DNA from: JBCDAP01 sp038747915
GTDB taxonomy: Bacteria > Planctomycetota > Phycisphaerae > Phycisphaerales > UBA1924
Assembly (NCBI GenBank): GCA_038747915.1
Contig: JBCDJJ010000008.1
Location: 1-64,000 of the forward strand
Length of the DNA stretch: 64,000 bases
Reading direction: 5' to 3'
The notes beneath the pieces were generated by a model, which ran no database searches, was not told the origin of the DNA, and was given only the letters and a program-made list of their open reading frames with translations. Both the position numbers and the translations under genes were made by a program. Of this stretch, positions 7,809-17,570 are shown piece after piece (within the stretch, counting starts at the first letter, position 1; every line of letters starts with the position of its first letter).

Positions 7809-8731
7809 GAGCCCTGCTCCGCAAGGGCCTCGCTGACGTGCCGCGAGAACTCGGGCTTTCCGCGCCACCCGAGCACCGCCTCGGTGCGCTCGACGTTGAA
7901 GAAATTCCCGTGTTCGATCACCCACTCGACGCCTGGTGTGTCCGCGAAGTACTCCCGGGCAACCTCGTGCACCGGACGGGGAGCAAACCGTGTATCGGGC
8001 GCGACGATCCACAACCGCTCGTGTCCTGTGAATGCAGCCTCGGCAGCGAGCGCCGCACCGAGTGCCGCATCCTCACGCGTGACGTAAGAGCCCAGATCGC
8101 GCAGGTCGACGTCTCTCTCGGCCAGCGACCGGATGTGCCAGTGCGCCCACCGCGCGGCCTGCGCGGCAGACGGCGCGATCCAGGGGAACCGCAGACTCGC
8201 TGCCGAAAGTCGGCCCGCAGAAAACTGATCACGGCACATCGCATCGAGCATCTGCTCGCCCAGCATCTTGCTCAGCCCGTAGACGTTGCGAGGCTGCAGG
8301 GTGGTGCGCTCATCGATCGGCAAGCGGTCGACCTGATCGACGATGCCGCCACGGCCGACCGACTCGTCGTGCGGTTTGCCTCCCATCCACGCCTGGATCG
8401 AACTGGCGAAGACGACTCGGCGGACGCGGCGGTCGGCCGCTGCGAGAAAGACGTGGGTGTTCATCGCCGTGTTCTCGCGGAGCAGGCGATCCGGCGGCGC
8501 CGCGTGCTGGTGCGGGTGGTTGGCGATATGCACGATGGCATCGACCTCACCCAGTTCATCGATGAGGCGGTGAACGAAGAACGGGTCGAGGAGATCGCCC
8601 AGCACCACACGGCACGGCGCATCCGCCCGAGGCTCAAGATCGGTTCCGAGCACCTCGTGTTTGCGCTCGATGAGCGTGCGGGTCACCTCGCTCCCAAGCC
8701 CACCGTTGCACCCGGTCAGGATGATCTTCAC
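7805..8731 (-). CDS. NAD-dependent epimerase/dehydratase (extended SDR)
   Basis: A 308-residue Rossmann enzyme. The dinucleotide-binding start is VKIILTGCNGGLGSEV (TGxxGxxG), followed by DLLDP, VHIAN, the serine region FASSIQAWMG and YGLSKMLGE, which supplies the catalytic Y-x3-K. This fits nucleotide-sugar epimerases or dehydratases. The GTG at 8731 has GGTGGAG upstream; a longer ATG start at 8761 lacks a ribosome site. It lies 44 bases downstream of the phosphomannomutase gene on the same strand, supporting a sugar-metabolism context, and overlaps the ATPase gene (GTGA). The substrate cannot be read from sequence. Confidence 0.85.
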   Translation of the reverse strand: MKIILTGCNGGLGSEVTRTLIERKHEVLGTDLEPRADAPCRVVLGDLLDPFFVHRLIDELGEVDAIVHIANHPHQHAAPPDRLLRENTAMNTHVFLAAADRRVRRVVFASSIQAWMGGKPHDESVGRGGIVDQVDRLPIDERTTLQPRNVYGLSKMLGEQMLDAMCRDQFSAGRLSAASLRFPWIAPSAAQAARWAHWHIRSLAERDVDLRDLGSYVTREDAALGAALAAEAAFTGHERLWIVAPDTRFAPRPVHEVAREYFADTPGVEWVIEHGNFFNVERTEAVLGWRGKPEFSRHVSEALAEQGS

Positions 8732-8775
8732 GCTGCGACTCCACCGGGCTCGCTGGCCCATTCATAGGGCCAGAC

Positions 8776-10176
8776 TCAGTGCGCCACCCGTTTGCCGAGC
8801 ATCGCGGACACCTCGGCCACCATCTGCTCGGCCTGGTCCGGCGACTTCGCCTCGAGGTTCAGGCGCAGCAGCGGCTCGGTGTTGCTCTTGCGTACGTTGC
8901 ACCACCAGCCCTCGCCCTCGAAGCAGTCGATGCTCACACCGTCGAGTTCGTCGATCTCACCGCGGCCGGCGTAGGTCTCCTTGAGTTCGGCCAGGGCCTC
9001 GTCCTTCTCCTCGTTCTCGAAGTTGACCTCGCCCGACTGGGCGTACCGCGCGATCGGCTTGATGAGCTCGCTCATGGGTTTGCCCGCCTCGGCGACCGCG
9101 GTGAGCACGGTCGCGAGGGCGATCGCGCCCGAGTCGGCGTAGAAGTTGTCGCGGAAATAGAAGTGACCAGAGAGCTCGCCGCCGAACACACCGCGATGCT
9201 CGCTCAGCAGTTGCTTCATGAAGACGTGGCCCACGCGGCTCCGCACGGGCGAGCCACCCGACGAGCGCACCTCTTCCTCGAGCGCCTTGCTCGAGCGCAG
9301 GTCGTACACGATCGCGCTCGACCCGTTCTTCGAGAGAAACCAGCCCGCAAGCCACGCGGTGAGGTGATCACACCCCACGATCTCGCCACACTCGTCGACC
9401 ACGACGAGCCGATCGGCATCACCATCGAAGCAGATCCCGAAGTCGGCGCCGACCTCGGTTACCTTGGCCCGCAGGTCGGCGAGGTTCGCCGCGACCAACG
9501 GGTTGGGCTCATGCACGAACTCGCCCTTGGAGTTGTCGAAGTACAGCTCAACGATCTCGATCTGATCAACATCACCGAACACCTTGGGCACCATCGTGCC
9601 GGCCATCGCGTTCGACGCGTCGACCACGACCTTGACCCTCGTGCCCGCGGGCAGGTTCAGGAAGCTCCGCACGTGGGCCTTGTAGGGCTCCCACAGATCG
9701 CGCTCCTCGATGAAGCCGCGCCCGCTCTCCTTCGCTTTGATGTCGACGGTCGCGGCCAGCTTGCGGATCTCGGCGAGACCGGTCATCTCACCGACAGGTT
9801 TCGCAGCGATCTTCGAGACCTTGAAGCCGTTGTACTGCGGCGGGTTGTGACTCGCGGTCGTCTGCACCGCGCCGGCGCAGTTCAGGTGGTTGACCGCGAA
9901 GTAGGTGAAAGGCGTGTCGACCATGCCGACATCGATCACCCCCCCACCGCCGTCGACGATGCCCCGCGAGAGTGCAGAGCGCAGGCTTGGCGAGTGCGAC
10001 CGCATGTCGCGCCCGACCACCACGTTCTTCATCATGGGCGTGGCGTCACCCGCTGCAGCGGCTTGCTCCGTGAGCCACCGGCCGCACCCGTAGCCGATCC
10101 GCCACGCCATGTCCTCGTTGAGCGGATCGGGATAGGTCCCGCGGACGTCGTAGGCCTTGAACACCTTGCCGAGCAT
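8776..10176 (-). CDS. Phosphomannomutase/phosphoglucomutase
   Basis: A 466-residue alpha-D-phosphohexomutase. It has the phosphoserine loop TTASHNPPQYNGFK (S109), the Mg-binding loop FDGDADR and the C-terminal phosphate-binding region RKSNTEPLLRLN. The family interconverts mannose- or glucose-6-phosphate and the 1-phosphate, feeding GDP-mannose or UDP-glucose synthesis in the cytoplasm. Length is normal for the family. It is followed by an SDR epimerase and a membrane ATPase on the same strand, consistent with a glycan precursor role. Confidence 0.93.
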   Translation of the reverse strand: MLGKVFKAYDVRGTYPDPLNEDMAWRIGYGCGRWLTEQAAAAGDATPMMKNVVVGRDMRSHSPSLRSALSRGIVDGGGGVIDVGMVDTPFTYFAVNHLNCAGAVQTTASHNPPQYNGFKVSKIAAKPVGEMTGLAEIRKLAATVDIKAKESGRGFIEERDLWEPYKAHVRSFLNLPAGTRVKVVVDASNAMAGTMVPKVFGDVDQIEIVELYFDNSKGEFVHEPNPLVAANLADLRAKVTEVGADFGICFDGDADRLVVVDECGEIVGCDHLTAWLAGWFLSKNGSSAIVYDLRSSKALEEEVRSSGGSPVRSRVGHVFMKQLLSEHRGVFGGELSGHFYFRDNFYADSGAIALATVLTAVAEAGKPMSELIKPIARYAQSGEVNFENEEKDEALAELKETYAGRGEIDELDGVSIDCFEGEGWWCNVRKSNTEPLLRLNLEAKSPDQAEQMVAEVSAMLGKRVAH

Positions 10177-10252
10177 GAGGCTCCTCGTGGGTTACGTGTG
10201 CGTGGGTGGGGTCGGACCGAGCAGGCGAGAATACCGCGGTCTGCGTGCGCAC

Positions 10253-10321
10253 GAGCCGGGGCGTGCTGCCCCGGAACAACTCGAGTCAATCCACGTGTTC
10301 CGGCCCGATGCGGGCAGGCTC
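10253..10321. repeat. Paired REP-like palindromes (BIME-like)
   Basis: GAGCCGGGGC-GTGCT-GCCCCGGAAC at 10253-10277 is followed by an inverted, diverged partner GTTCCGGCCC-GATGC-GGGCAGGCTC at 10297-10321. The first half matches the 25-base units flanking the REP-associated transposase at 21.8 kb, with paired compensatory changes in the stem. The right half overlaps the 3' end of the dinG reading frame and supplies its last codons. Confidence 0.75.
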
Positions 10322-12466
10322 GCGTCCACCGGTGACCACCGGCACACCCTCGGGCAGCGCGTCTAGAAACGCTCGCCCGTACCCCTTGGTCACGATCCGC
10401 GGATCGAGCACCACTACCCGCCCCTCATCGGTCGCGGAGCGGATGAGCCGCCCGAACCCCTGCTTGAACCGCACGATTGCCCGCGGCAGCTGATCCTCAA
10501 AGAACGCCGACTTGCCCTCCGCCTAGATCAGCTCCGCCCGCGCCTGCGTGATCGGACGGTCCGGCGGCTCGAAGGGCAGCCGCGTGATGATCACCGTGCG
10601 GAGCGCCCGCCCGCGGACATCGACACCCTGCCAGAAGCTCGCTGTGCCGAACAGCACGCCCCGCTCGCCGGCCCGGAAGCCCTCGAGCAGCTCGCCGCGG
10701 TTCGAACGCTCGCCCTGCACGAACACCTCGAGCCCGTGCGACTCGAGCGTCGGCCGGAGGTGATCGGCGGTGCGGCGCAGATCCCGAAAACTCGTGAAGA
10801 GCACGAACGCACCACCCTCGGACGCGCGCACATGCCGCTCGACCGCCTCAGCGAGTCGGCCCGCGTACGTCCCATCGCGCGGGTCGGGCATGTCGGGCTC
10901 AACAACCACCTCGGCCTGGCTCGCGTAATCGAACGGTGAGCCGACGCCGAGCTCCTCCGCCCCCGCGCACCCGAGCCGCTTCTTCGCGTGGCCGAACGAG
11001 CCGCGGCGCGTCGTGAGCGTCGCGCTCGTGAGCGTGACCGAGGTGCCGGCGTTGAACAGCGTGTTCTCGAGTACCGCCGAGACATCGATCGGCGAGCACG
11101 CGAGCGTGGCGCGCACACCGCCGCGCGATCCGCGCGTTGCTTCGGCCCAGTACACGCACCCATCGAGGGTCTGATCAACGAGCGCCTCGGACTCGGCCGC
11201 GATCGCGGCGGCACGCTGGGCGTAGCTGTTGAGCTCGTACCGGTCTTCATCGACCTCGGCGGCCTGCTTGAGCGAGCGGAGTTTGCCCGCGAGCGCGTTG
11301 AAGGCGGGGGTAAGCACATTGTCGATCGCGCCGGGTTCGCGCACCCGCGCGGTTGCTTCGCCGGTGCGCGCGCGCGAGCCGCAGGCAGCGACGACCTGCT
11401 CGAAAAACACGCGGGCGGCCTCCTCCGCCTCCGCGCACGCGCGGCGGGCGGCGCGGAGCATGGCTTCACCGCCGTCGTCGGCGTCGCACCGGATGTCCGC
11501 CGCCAACGCGCCCTTGCCGGTCCGCCGATTGAGCAGCACGCCGAGCAGGTGCATCACACGCGCCTCGGCGAGACTCAGCCCAAAGTGCTCCGACGCCACC
11601 TCCTCCACTGTGTGCGCCTCGTCGAGGATCACGTGGTCGTACCGCGGGAGGAAACCAACGTCCTGTGCGCGCAGATTCAGGTCGCTAAAAAACAGTGCGT
11701 GGTTGCAGATCAGCAGGTCGGCCTGCTCGGCCCGGCGGCGGGCCCGCTGAAAGAAGCACTGCTCGTAACGCGGGCACTTCTTGCCCATGCAGTTGCCCGA
11801 GTCGGAGCGCACGCGGTCCCACACCGCGGTCCGCTCGAGATCGGGGAGGGTGGTGAGCGTGCCGTCGGCGGTCGCGTACGCCCAGTCCTCGATGACGTGC
11901 AGCGATCGCCTGCTCGCCGCATCGGGGAAAAGCGTCTGCTGCTTGGTGCTCGCGAGCGCCAGGCGGCGGATCGACACGTAGTTGCCGCGGCCCTTGACCA
12001 GCTCGGCACGGAACGGCGGCGCCTCCGGGTCGTGGGCGCCGGTCCCACCCGACACGCCGAGGTCGCGGAGCACCTCCATGAGCACCGGGATGTCCTTGGT
12101 GATGAGCTGCTCTTGCAGCGCGATGGTGTGCGTGGAGACCACCACGCGCTCGCCATGCTCGAGGATGCGGCGGATCGCGGGGACGAGGTAGGCGAAGCTC
12201 TTGCCGACGCCCGTGCCGGCCTCAGCGAGGAGATGGGCTGGGTGCGAGCGATGGTCTTCTTCGCCGCGACTCGCCATGCACCGCTCGACGGCCTCGGCCA
12301 TCTCGATCTGCTGGGGCCTGGGCTCGAAGTCGGCGCCCAGCCCGCCGGACTCGGTGGGCCGGCGGAAACGGGCCGCGATGGGGCCGCGCTCGCCGAGGAA
12401 GTCGGAGGCTGTCAGGGTCACGGGTGAAGTGTACGCCCGCTCGGCGCACTCACCGTCGACGGGCAC
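10286..12466 (-). pseudogene. dinG: DinG-family DNA helicase split by an in-frame TAG
   Basis: Superfamily 2 helicase of the DinG/XPD type. The first 647 codons (10523-12466) carry Walker A (AEAGTGVGKSFAY), the DEAH box (LDEAHTVEEVA) and the Fe-S region (NCMGKKCPRYEQC). A single TAG at 10523-10525 follows ITQARAELI; the same frame then continues AEGKSAFFEDQLPRAIV and KQGFGRLIRS, which is helicase motif VI, to a stop at 10286. A product ending at the TAG would lack motif VI and should be inactive. GAG to TAG is the simplest cause; sequencing error or a true nonsense mutation cannot be told apart. The first cluster cysteine of the family (NY-x-C) appears to be serine here (GNYVSI). The GTG start at 12466 is uncertain. 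Confidence 0.85.
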
Positions 12467-12470
12467 CCGA

Positions 12471-12842
12471 TCAGTCCTTCACGACGTCGATGACCGTGTT
12501 TGTGCGCACATCGATCAGGACGGGTGTGCCCGCCGGAACGATGTGGCCCGCAGCGTCGAGCAACTCGCCGCCTTCGTTCACCCGCCACCCTTGGAAGTGT
12601 GGCTGAACGGTGATGTACCAGCCCTCGTCATCGAACCAGGACGCCGTCGCCCGCGGCCCCCGACACGCAGCGACTTCGGCGGGGGTGAGGGGCGGTGTCG
12701 CCACCCGGATGTTCTCGGCGCTGCCCTGCGCCGATGCCATCCGCGGCACGACCACCGCGCCGCAGACCACGAACACCGTCGCCACCAGCGCCGGCACAAG
12801 GCCGTGATTGATCACCATCTTCTTTGCTGTGTCGCTCGTCAT
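12471..12842 (-). CDS. Small exported hypothetical protein
   Basis: A 123-residue protein with an N-terminal hydrophobic segment (VPALVATVFVVCGAVVV) ending at MASAQ, probably a signal peptide. The mature part includes WYITVQPHFQGWRVNEGGELL and ends in DVRTNTVIDVVKD. I do not recognise a family. It ends four bases before the dinG start and may be co-transcribed with it. Confidence 0.6.
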   Translation of the reverse strand: MTSDTAKKMVINHGLVPALVATVFVVCGAVVVPRMASAQGSAENIRVATPPLTPAEVAACRGPRATASWFDDEGWYITVQPHFQGWRVNEGGELLDAAGHIVPAGTPVLIDVRTNTVIDVVKD

Positions 12843-13051
12843 CGCACTCGCTCTTTTCTTCGTCGTGTGGGCGCAATGACGAGTTATTCCGCACGTGTCA
12901 CATCTATTTTCAGTGATTCACACAAGCGCGATGAATATCGCAGCATCGTGGCGTGAAAACACCATCAAGCGATGTCTCCACGGAAGGGGCCCATCTCGCG
13001 GAGAAGGCTGCGCCGTCTCCACGCCACCAAGGAGTGAACATCCACTTGGGA

Positions 13052-14266
13052 CTATCGCTCGATGACCATCGCCACCGAGTTGCCCCCACCCAAGCACAGG
13101 GCCGCGACGCCCAGCCGCTTCTCGAGGCGTGTCATCTGGTACACGAGCGTGGTCAATACACGCGCGCCGCTTGCCCCGATCGGGTGACCCAGCGCGATGC
13201 CGCCGCCGCACACGTTCACCTTGTCCTCGTCGAGCTTGGCCTCGCGGATGTTCTGGAGGGTCTGCGCCGCGAACGCCTCGTTGAGCTCGATCAGGTCGAT
13301 GTCGGCGAGGGTGAGCCCGGCCTTCTCAACCGCCGCCGGGATGCTGAGCGATGGGGCGCGGAAGATCTCGCGCGGCCGGACGCCGGAGGTGGAGTAGGCG
13401 TGGATCGTGGCGACCGGCGCGAGGCCCAGTTCCTCGGCTTTGGCCTTGCTCGCGACGATGACCGCTGCGGCACCGTCGGAGATCTGGCTCGCGTTGCCCG
13501 CGGTGACCGTGCCCTCGGCGGAGAAGGCCGGGCGGAGCTTGGCGAGGCCCTCGATCGATGAATCGGCGCGGATGCCCTCGTCCTTCGCGACGCCGCCCTC
13601 GGGGCCGGGCGCCTTGCGGTTGCCGACCTGCTTTCCGGTGAGCGGCGCGATCTCGCTCGAGAAGAAGCACTGCTCGGTCGCCTCCGCTGCCCGGTGATGG
13701 GAGCGAACGGCCCAGGCGTCTTGGTCCTCGCGCGAGACGCTGTGCTCGCTCGCGATCCAATCGGCCGAGTCGCCCATCGCGCAGGCCTCGAAGGCGCACC
13801 GCAGGCCGTCGTACTGCATGTGGTCCCGCAGCGACACATCGCCGAACTTTGCGCCCTGGCGGACGTTGGCGAAATGCGGGGCCATCGTCATGTTCTCCAT
13901 GCCGCCCGCGACGACAAGCTGGTTGTCGCCCGCCTTGATCGATTGGGCTGCGAGCATGACCGACTGGAGGCCCGAACCGCAGACCTTGTTCACGGTCTGG
14001 GCGTTGATCGTGTCGGGCAGACCCGCGCCAAGGGCTGCTTGGCGGGCCGGTGCCTGACCCACCCCGGCCTGCAGCACACACCCCATGATCACCTCGTCGA
14101 CGTGGTCGCGAGCCGCCGGCGCGTCGGCGAGGACCGCGTCGATCGCGTGGGCGCCGAGCGCCGTTGCAGGCGTGCGGGAAAAGCCGCCCAAGAACCGGCC
14201 GATAGGCGTGCGCTTGGCAGCGATCAGAACGGGCTGGCGGTCAGCGGGCAGTGATTCGGCGGGCAT
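13052..14266 (-). CDS. Acetyl-CoA C-acyltransferase (thiolase)
   Basis: A 404-residue thiolase catalysing thiolytic cleavage or Claisen condensation of acyl-CoA. The nucleophile is C96 in NKVCGSGLQS, the histidine block is GGGIALGHPIGASGAR, and the second cysteine lies in AALCLGGGNS. The ATG at 14266 has AAGAGGAC eight bases upstream and gives a normal family length; the longer frame is unsupported. The gene stands alone between dissimilar neighbours, so acetoacetyl-CoA formation and fatty-acid beta-oxidation cannot be separated. Confidence 0.93.
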   Translation of the reverse strand: MPAESLPADRQPVLIAAKRTPIGRFLGGFSRTPATALGAHAIDAVLADAPAARDHVDEVIMGCVLQAGVGQAPARQAALGAGLPDTINAQTVNKVCGSGLQSVMLAAQSIKAGDNQLVVAGGMENMTMAPHFANVRQGAKFGDVSLRDHMQYDGLRCAFEACAMGDSADWIASEHSVSREDQDAWAVRSHHRAAEATEQCFFSSEIAPLTGKQVGNRKAPGPEGGVAKDEGIRADSSIEGLAKLRPAFSAEGTVTAGNASQISDGAAAVIVASKAKAEELGLAPVATIHAYSTSGVRPREIFRAPSLSIPAAVEKAGLTLADIDLIELNEAFAAQTLQNIREAKLDEDKVNVCGGGIALGHPIGASGARVLTTLVYQMTRLEKRLGVAALCLGGGNSVAMVIER

Positions 14267-14385
14267 GGCGCTTGTCCTCTTGAAGTTTGGAAACGGCGTG
14301 CTCTCACAGCATGATATTCGACTCAAGGGGTACGGGGCGACCACGTCGGACGGAGCACAGCGGACGCTTTAAGAGGCCGCCTCCC

Positions 14386-14489
14386 GGTGCCGTGGTCTGA
14401 GCGAAGCGAAGGCCACGATCCCCGATGCGAGCATTGTGGCGCTCGCGTGGCCTTCGGATGCCCGCGGCATCCTCTCAGACCACGGCACC
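14386..14489. repeat. Long palindromic intergenic element, copy 1
   Basis: The outer arms GGTGCCGTGGTCTGAG and CTCAGACCACGGCACC are perfectly complementary. Inner arms GCGAAGGCCACG and CGTGGCCTTCG pair, and GGATGCCCGCGGCATCC forms its own side hairpin. A near-identical element lies at 44177-44277. It sits between the divergent thiolase and MscS genes. Confidence 0.85.
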
Positions 14490-14532
14490 CGTCGCCGCCC
14501 CGAGACGACGCACAGTGCCGTAGGTTTCCACC

Positions 14533-15753
14533 GTGGATGCGTCGAGATCGCCAGCCGCTGATCATCACCGCCGGAGCGCCACACTCGCGCTCGCGCGGCA
14601 GAAGCTGAGCGGCCCGATTGTCGCGGTGCTCCTCTCGGTGGCGCTCTCGGCGGGTCTCGAGCCGATCACCACGGTGCTGGTGCCCACGCCGCCGGCGCCG
14701 ACCTTCCCATCCGGCGTGCTCGATCCGGAGCTGCTCGAGTCGGTGCGCACGGCGCTCGAAGGCGCCCGAACCTCGGTGGTGCGCGAGCGCGTGCTGTCGA
14801 TCGCGCGGCCGATCGTCACCATTGTGGTGATCGGCTCGATCGCGTGGTTCGTGCTGCGGCTGATCGACGTTGTGCAGGGGTCGATCGTCGCCCGGTTCCG
14901 CATAGACGTGCGCGACAACCTCAAGGCACGCCGCGTGCATACGCAGACGCGCGTGCTGGCGCGGACCGCCGATCTGATCGTCATCCTGATCGCCGCTGCC
15001 GCGATCCTTTACCTCTTTGATCCGGTCCGTCAGCTCGGCACCGCGCTGCTCGCCTCCGCGGGTGTCGCGGGGCTCGTGATCGGCATGGCGGCGCGGCCGG
15101 TCTTCGAGAACCTGATCGCGGGGCTCCAGATCGCACTCACGCAGCCGATCAACCTCGACGACGCGGTGATCATCGAGGGCGAGTGGGGCTGGGTCGAGAC
15201 GATCGGCGCAACCTACGTGGTCATCAAGATCTGGGACGATCGCCGACTGGTCGTGCCACTCTCGCACTTCATCAACACGCCGTTCCAGAACTGGACGAAG
15301 CAGACGAGCCACCTGCTCGGCACGGTGTTCCTGCACGTGGACTACCGGATGTCGATCGATGCGCTGCGCGCCGAGCTGGCGCGGCTGCTCCGCAACACCG
15401 AGCTCTGGGACGAGCGGGTCGAGCTGATCCAGGTGACCGATGCGAAGGAGCAGACCGTCGAGCTGCGGGTCCTCGTCTCGGCCGAGAGCTCGCCGAAACT
15501 CTGGGACCTGCGGTGCTACGTGCGCGAGGGGCTCGTCCGATTCCTTCAGCGGGAGCACCCCGAGTCACTCCCACGCCTCCGCGCGAGCGTGCGCGAGCTC
15601 GACCCCGCGGAGCTCGACGACGACGCACGCTTCACCCAGCGGTTCCGCGAGCGGAACTTCGGACAAGAGAGCGGCCTGACACAAGAGGGCCTGCTGCCCG
15701 ATGACGAGGTAGACGGGCAACCGGCGACGAACGACCGTGCACAGCCATCGTGA
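14533..15753 (+). CDS. MscS-family mechanosensitive ion channel
   Basis: A 406-residue membrane protein. Hydrophobic segments lie near residues 25-48, 95-115 and 150-170. The MscS core then begins: the pore-lining helix LGTALLASAGVAGLVIGMAA is followed by the cytoplasmic beta domain (INLDDAVIIEGEWGWVETIG, RRLVVPLSHFINTPFQNWTK). The C-terminal tail after residue 360 is charged. MscS channels open under membrane tension and release solutes during hypo-osmotic shock. The upstream region carries the long palindromic element, so the promoter must lie very near the start. Confidence 0.88.
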   Translation: MDASRSPAADHHRRSATLALARQKLSGPIVAVLLSVALSAGLEPITTVLVPTPPAPTFPSGVLDPELLESVRTALEGARTSVVRERVLSIARPIVTIVVIGSIAWFVLRLIDVVQGSIVARFRIDVRDNLKARRVHTQTRVLARTADLIVILIAAAAILYLFDPVRQLGTALLASAGVAGLVIGMAARPVFENLIAGLQIALTQPINLDDAVIIEGEWGWVETIGATYVVIKIWDDRRLVVPLSHFINTPFQNWTKQTSHLLGTVFLHVDYRMSIDALRAELARLLRNTELWDERVELIQVTDAKEQTVELRVLVSAESSPKLWDLRCYVREGLVRFLQREHPESLPRLRASVRELDPAELDDDARFTQRFRERNFGQESGLTQEGLLPDDEVDGQPATNDRAQPS

Positions 15754-15783
15754 GTCGCCCATCGTCGGCGTATGATCGGTCGG

Positions 15784-16515
15784 CTATGTGCCGCGGGTGT
15801 TGCCGAAGAGCGTGATGTGCACACGCGGGCAGTACCGCCACCCGCGGTGCGCGCACGCGTCGATCACCCAGTCGTGCTGACCGGGAGCGGGCGCCACAAC
15901 CCCTTCGGGCATCAGCAGGACCTCGCTCGGCGACCACGACGTCAGGCGATCGAGCACCTCGTCGATCTCGTCGAGATCGGCCGGCGAGGTGACGACGAAC
16001 TTGAGCTGACGGGCGAGGTAGTCGTCGATCAGGCGTTGCACCGGCGCGAGATCGTGGCGCGTCGCCTCGTGCCGGGCTCGCCACCGCCCATCGGGATCGC
16101 GTGGGTCGTCGGCGCTCGGCGCCGAACTCGCCAGCTTGGGGCTGAGGCTCATCAGGTCGCACGCGAGCCGGTCCGGGCCACGGTGGATCGTGCCAGCCGT
16201 TTCGATCGTGATGTGCATCCCGCGCGCACGGAGCTGGCCCGAGAGTGGCTCGATCGCGTCGAACAGCATCGGCTCGCCACCCGTCAGGACCACATGCCCC
16301 ACGCCCGACGCCGTGGCCTCGGCGGCCAGCTCGTCGATCGATCGCGCCCGGCCCTCGGGCGACCAACTGGCATACGGCGTGTCGCACCACCCGCACCGAA
16401 GATTGCACCCCGAGACGCGGATGAAGAACGACGGCACGCCAACGAGCACCCCCTCGCCCTGGATGGAGCGGAAGGTCTCAGCAATCGGGAGTGTGGCGAC
16501 GGTGCCATCTGGCAT
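15784..16515 (-). CDS. queE: 7-carboxy-7-deazaguanine synthase QueE
   Basis: A 243-residue radical SAM enzyme that converts 6-carboxytetrahydropterin to CDG in queuosine/7-deazaguanine synthesis. The N-terminal ETFRSIQGEG is diagnostic of QueE; the Fe-S cluster cysteines are C37, C41 and C44 (CNLRCGWC), and VVLTGGEPML is the SAM-binding GGE motif. Length is normal. No other que synthesis gene is adjacent; a transporter of the queuosine-precursor type is encoded at 51.0-51.8 kb. Confidence 0.93.
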   Translation of the reverse strand: MPDGTVATLPIAETFRSIQGEGVLVGVPSFFIRVSGCNLRCGWCDTPYASWSPEGRARSIDELAAEATASGVGHVVLTGGEPMLFDAIEPLSGQLRARGMHITIETAGTIHRGPDRLACDLMSLSPKLASSAPSADDPRDPDGRWRARHEATRHDLAPVQRLIDDYLARQLKFVVTSPADLDEIDEVLDRLTSWSPSEVLLMPEGVVAPAPGQHDWVIDACAHRGWRYCPRVHITLFGNTRGT

Positions 16516-16768
16516 GCGATCGCATCATGTTCGGGTCGCGGGCGCGGATCAAGCGGTGGTGGGCCCCGGATGAGGACGGTGAGCAGCACATCACGCCACC
16601 GAAACCAAGGGGTTCGCAACACGTTCGGATCGAAAAGACTGGTCTCGGCGCTGGACGACCGTCGCACGCGAAGTAAAGTGATTTACGAATACCTCGCCGC
16701 CTGGTGCGCGAGCCGGGCCCTGGACCCAGCGAGGAGAGCAAGAAACACAGTCTTCGAAAGGGGACATC

Positions 16769-17539
16769 ATGAGAGTTCTGTTTGCTTTGGCCGCGGCCAC
16801 GTGCGCTGCAGGCCTGGCGAATGCGCAGCTCCAGACCATCGTGGGGTCGGGCACTGCGAACGGCAACGGCAGCACGAGCTTCGGCGGCGAACTCGGCACC
16901 GGCTCGATCGACGTTCAGACCTTTAACAACGGTGACGTCTTCGTCACCCTCAACCTCGCCTCCGATATCAACAACGACACCGTGGTCGTCTACTTCGACA
17001 CGATCACCGGCGGCGCGTCCTCCACGTCGACGATCACCAACACCGGGGGCGACTCGGGGAATGCCATTGCCGGCACGAGCGTGCTCAACTTCGCAACGGG
17101 CTTCGAAGCCGACTTCGCCCTCACCTTCGAGGCGAACGTCTTCTTCGCGGGCGGTGCGTTCCTCTTCGACCTCACCAATGGCTCGACCGACTTCCTCGAC
17201 TCCGTCGGCGACCTGTCGACCACGAACAACGGCACCGAGTTCGACCAGTTCGGGGCCGACTCGCTCACCGCCAAGTTCAACCTCGCCGACATCGGCCTCT
17301 CCGCTGGCGACACCTTCGATTTCGTCGCCAACCTGAGCAACACCGGCGGCGACTTCCGCTCCGGCGAGTTCGTCGGTGTGGCGCAGTCGAGCGGCTTCCC
17401 GAACGATCCGTTCGTCGGTGCCGGTCCCTTCACGCTGGCCGATGACGACTTCATCCGGGTCATCTCCAACGTCCCAGCGCCCGGTGCTGTGGCGGTGCTC
17501 GGCCTGGCCGGGGTGGCCTCGGCCCGTCGCCGCCGGTGA
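16769..17539 (+). CDS. PEP-CTERM-sorted secreted protein
   Basis: A 256-residue protein with a signal peptide (MRVLFALAAATCAAGLANAQ), a Gly/Ser/Thr/Asn/Asp-rich beta-type body without recognised domain, and a canonical C-terminal sorting signal VPAPGAVAVLGLAGVASARR. AAAGGGGAC lies just before the ATG. The family is processed by an exosortase-type system and displayed at the surface. It is monocistronic and followed by a terminator. The actual role cannot be read from sequence. Confidence 0.82.
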   Translation: MRVLFALAAATCAAGLANAQLQTIVGSGTANGNGSTSFGGELGTGSIDVQTFNNGDVFVTLNLASDINNDTVVVYFDTITGGASSTSTITNTGGDSGNAIAGTSVLNFATGFEADFALTFEANVFFAGGAFLFDLTNGSTDFLDSVGDLSTTNNGTEFDQFGADSLTAKFNLADIGLSAGDTFDFVANLSNTGGDFRSGEFVGVAQSSGFPNDPFVGAGPFTLADDDFIRVISNVPAPGAVAVLGLAGVASARRRR

Positions 17540-17570
17540 GCCCATTCATCTCGGACACATGATGGTCTTC

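Noticed and set aside
14323..15558. A 411-codon minus-strand frame opposite the MscS gene
   Set aside because: Composition is that of an antisense shadow (Arg/His/Asp-rich), while the plus strand encodes a clear MscS domain.
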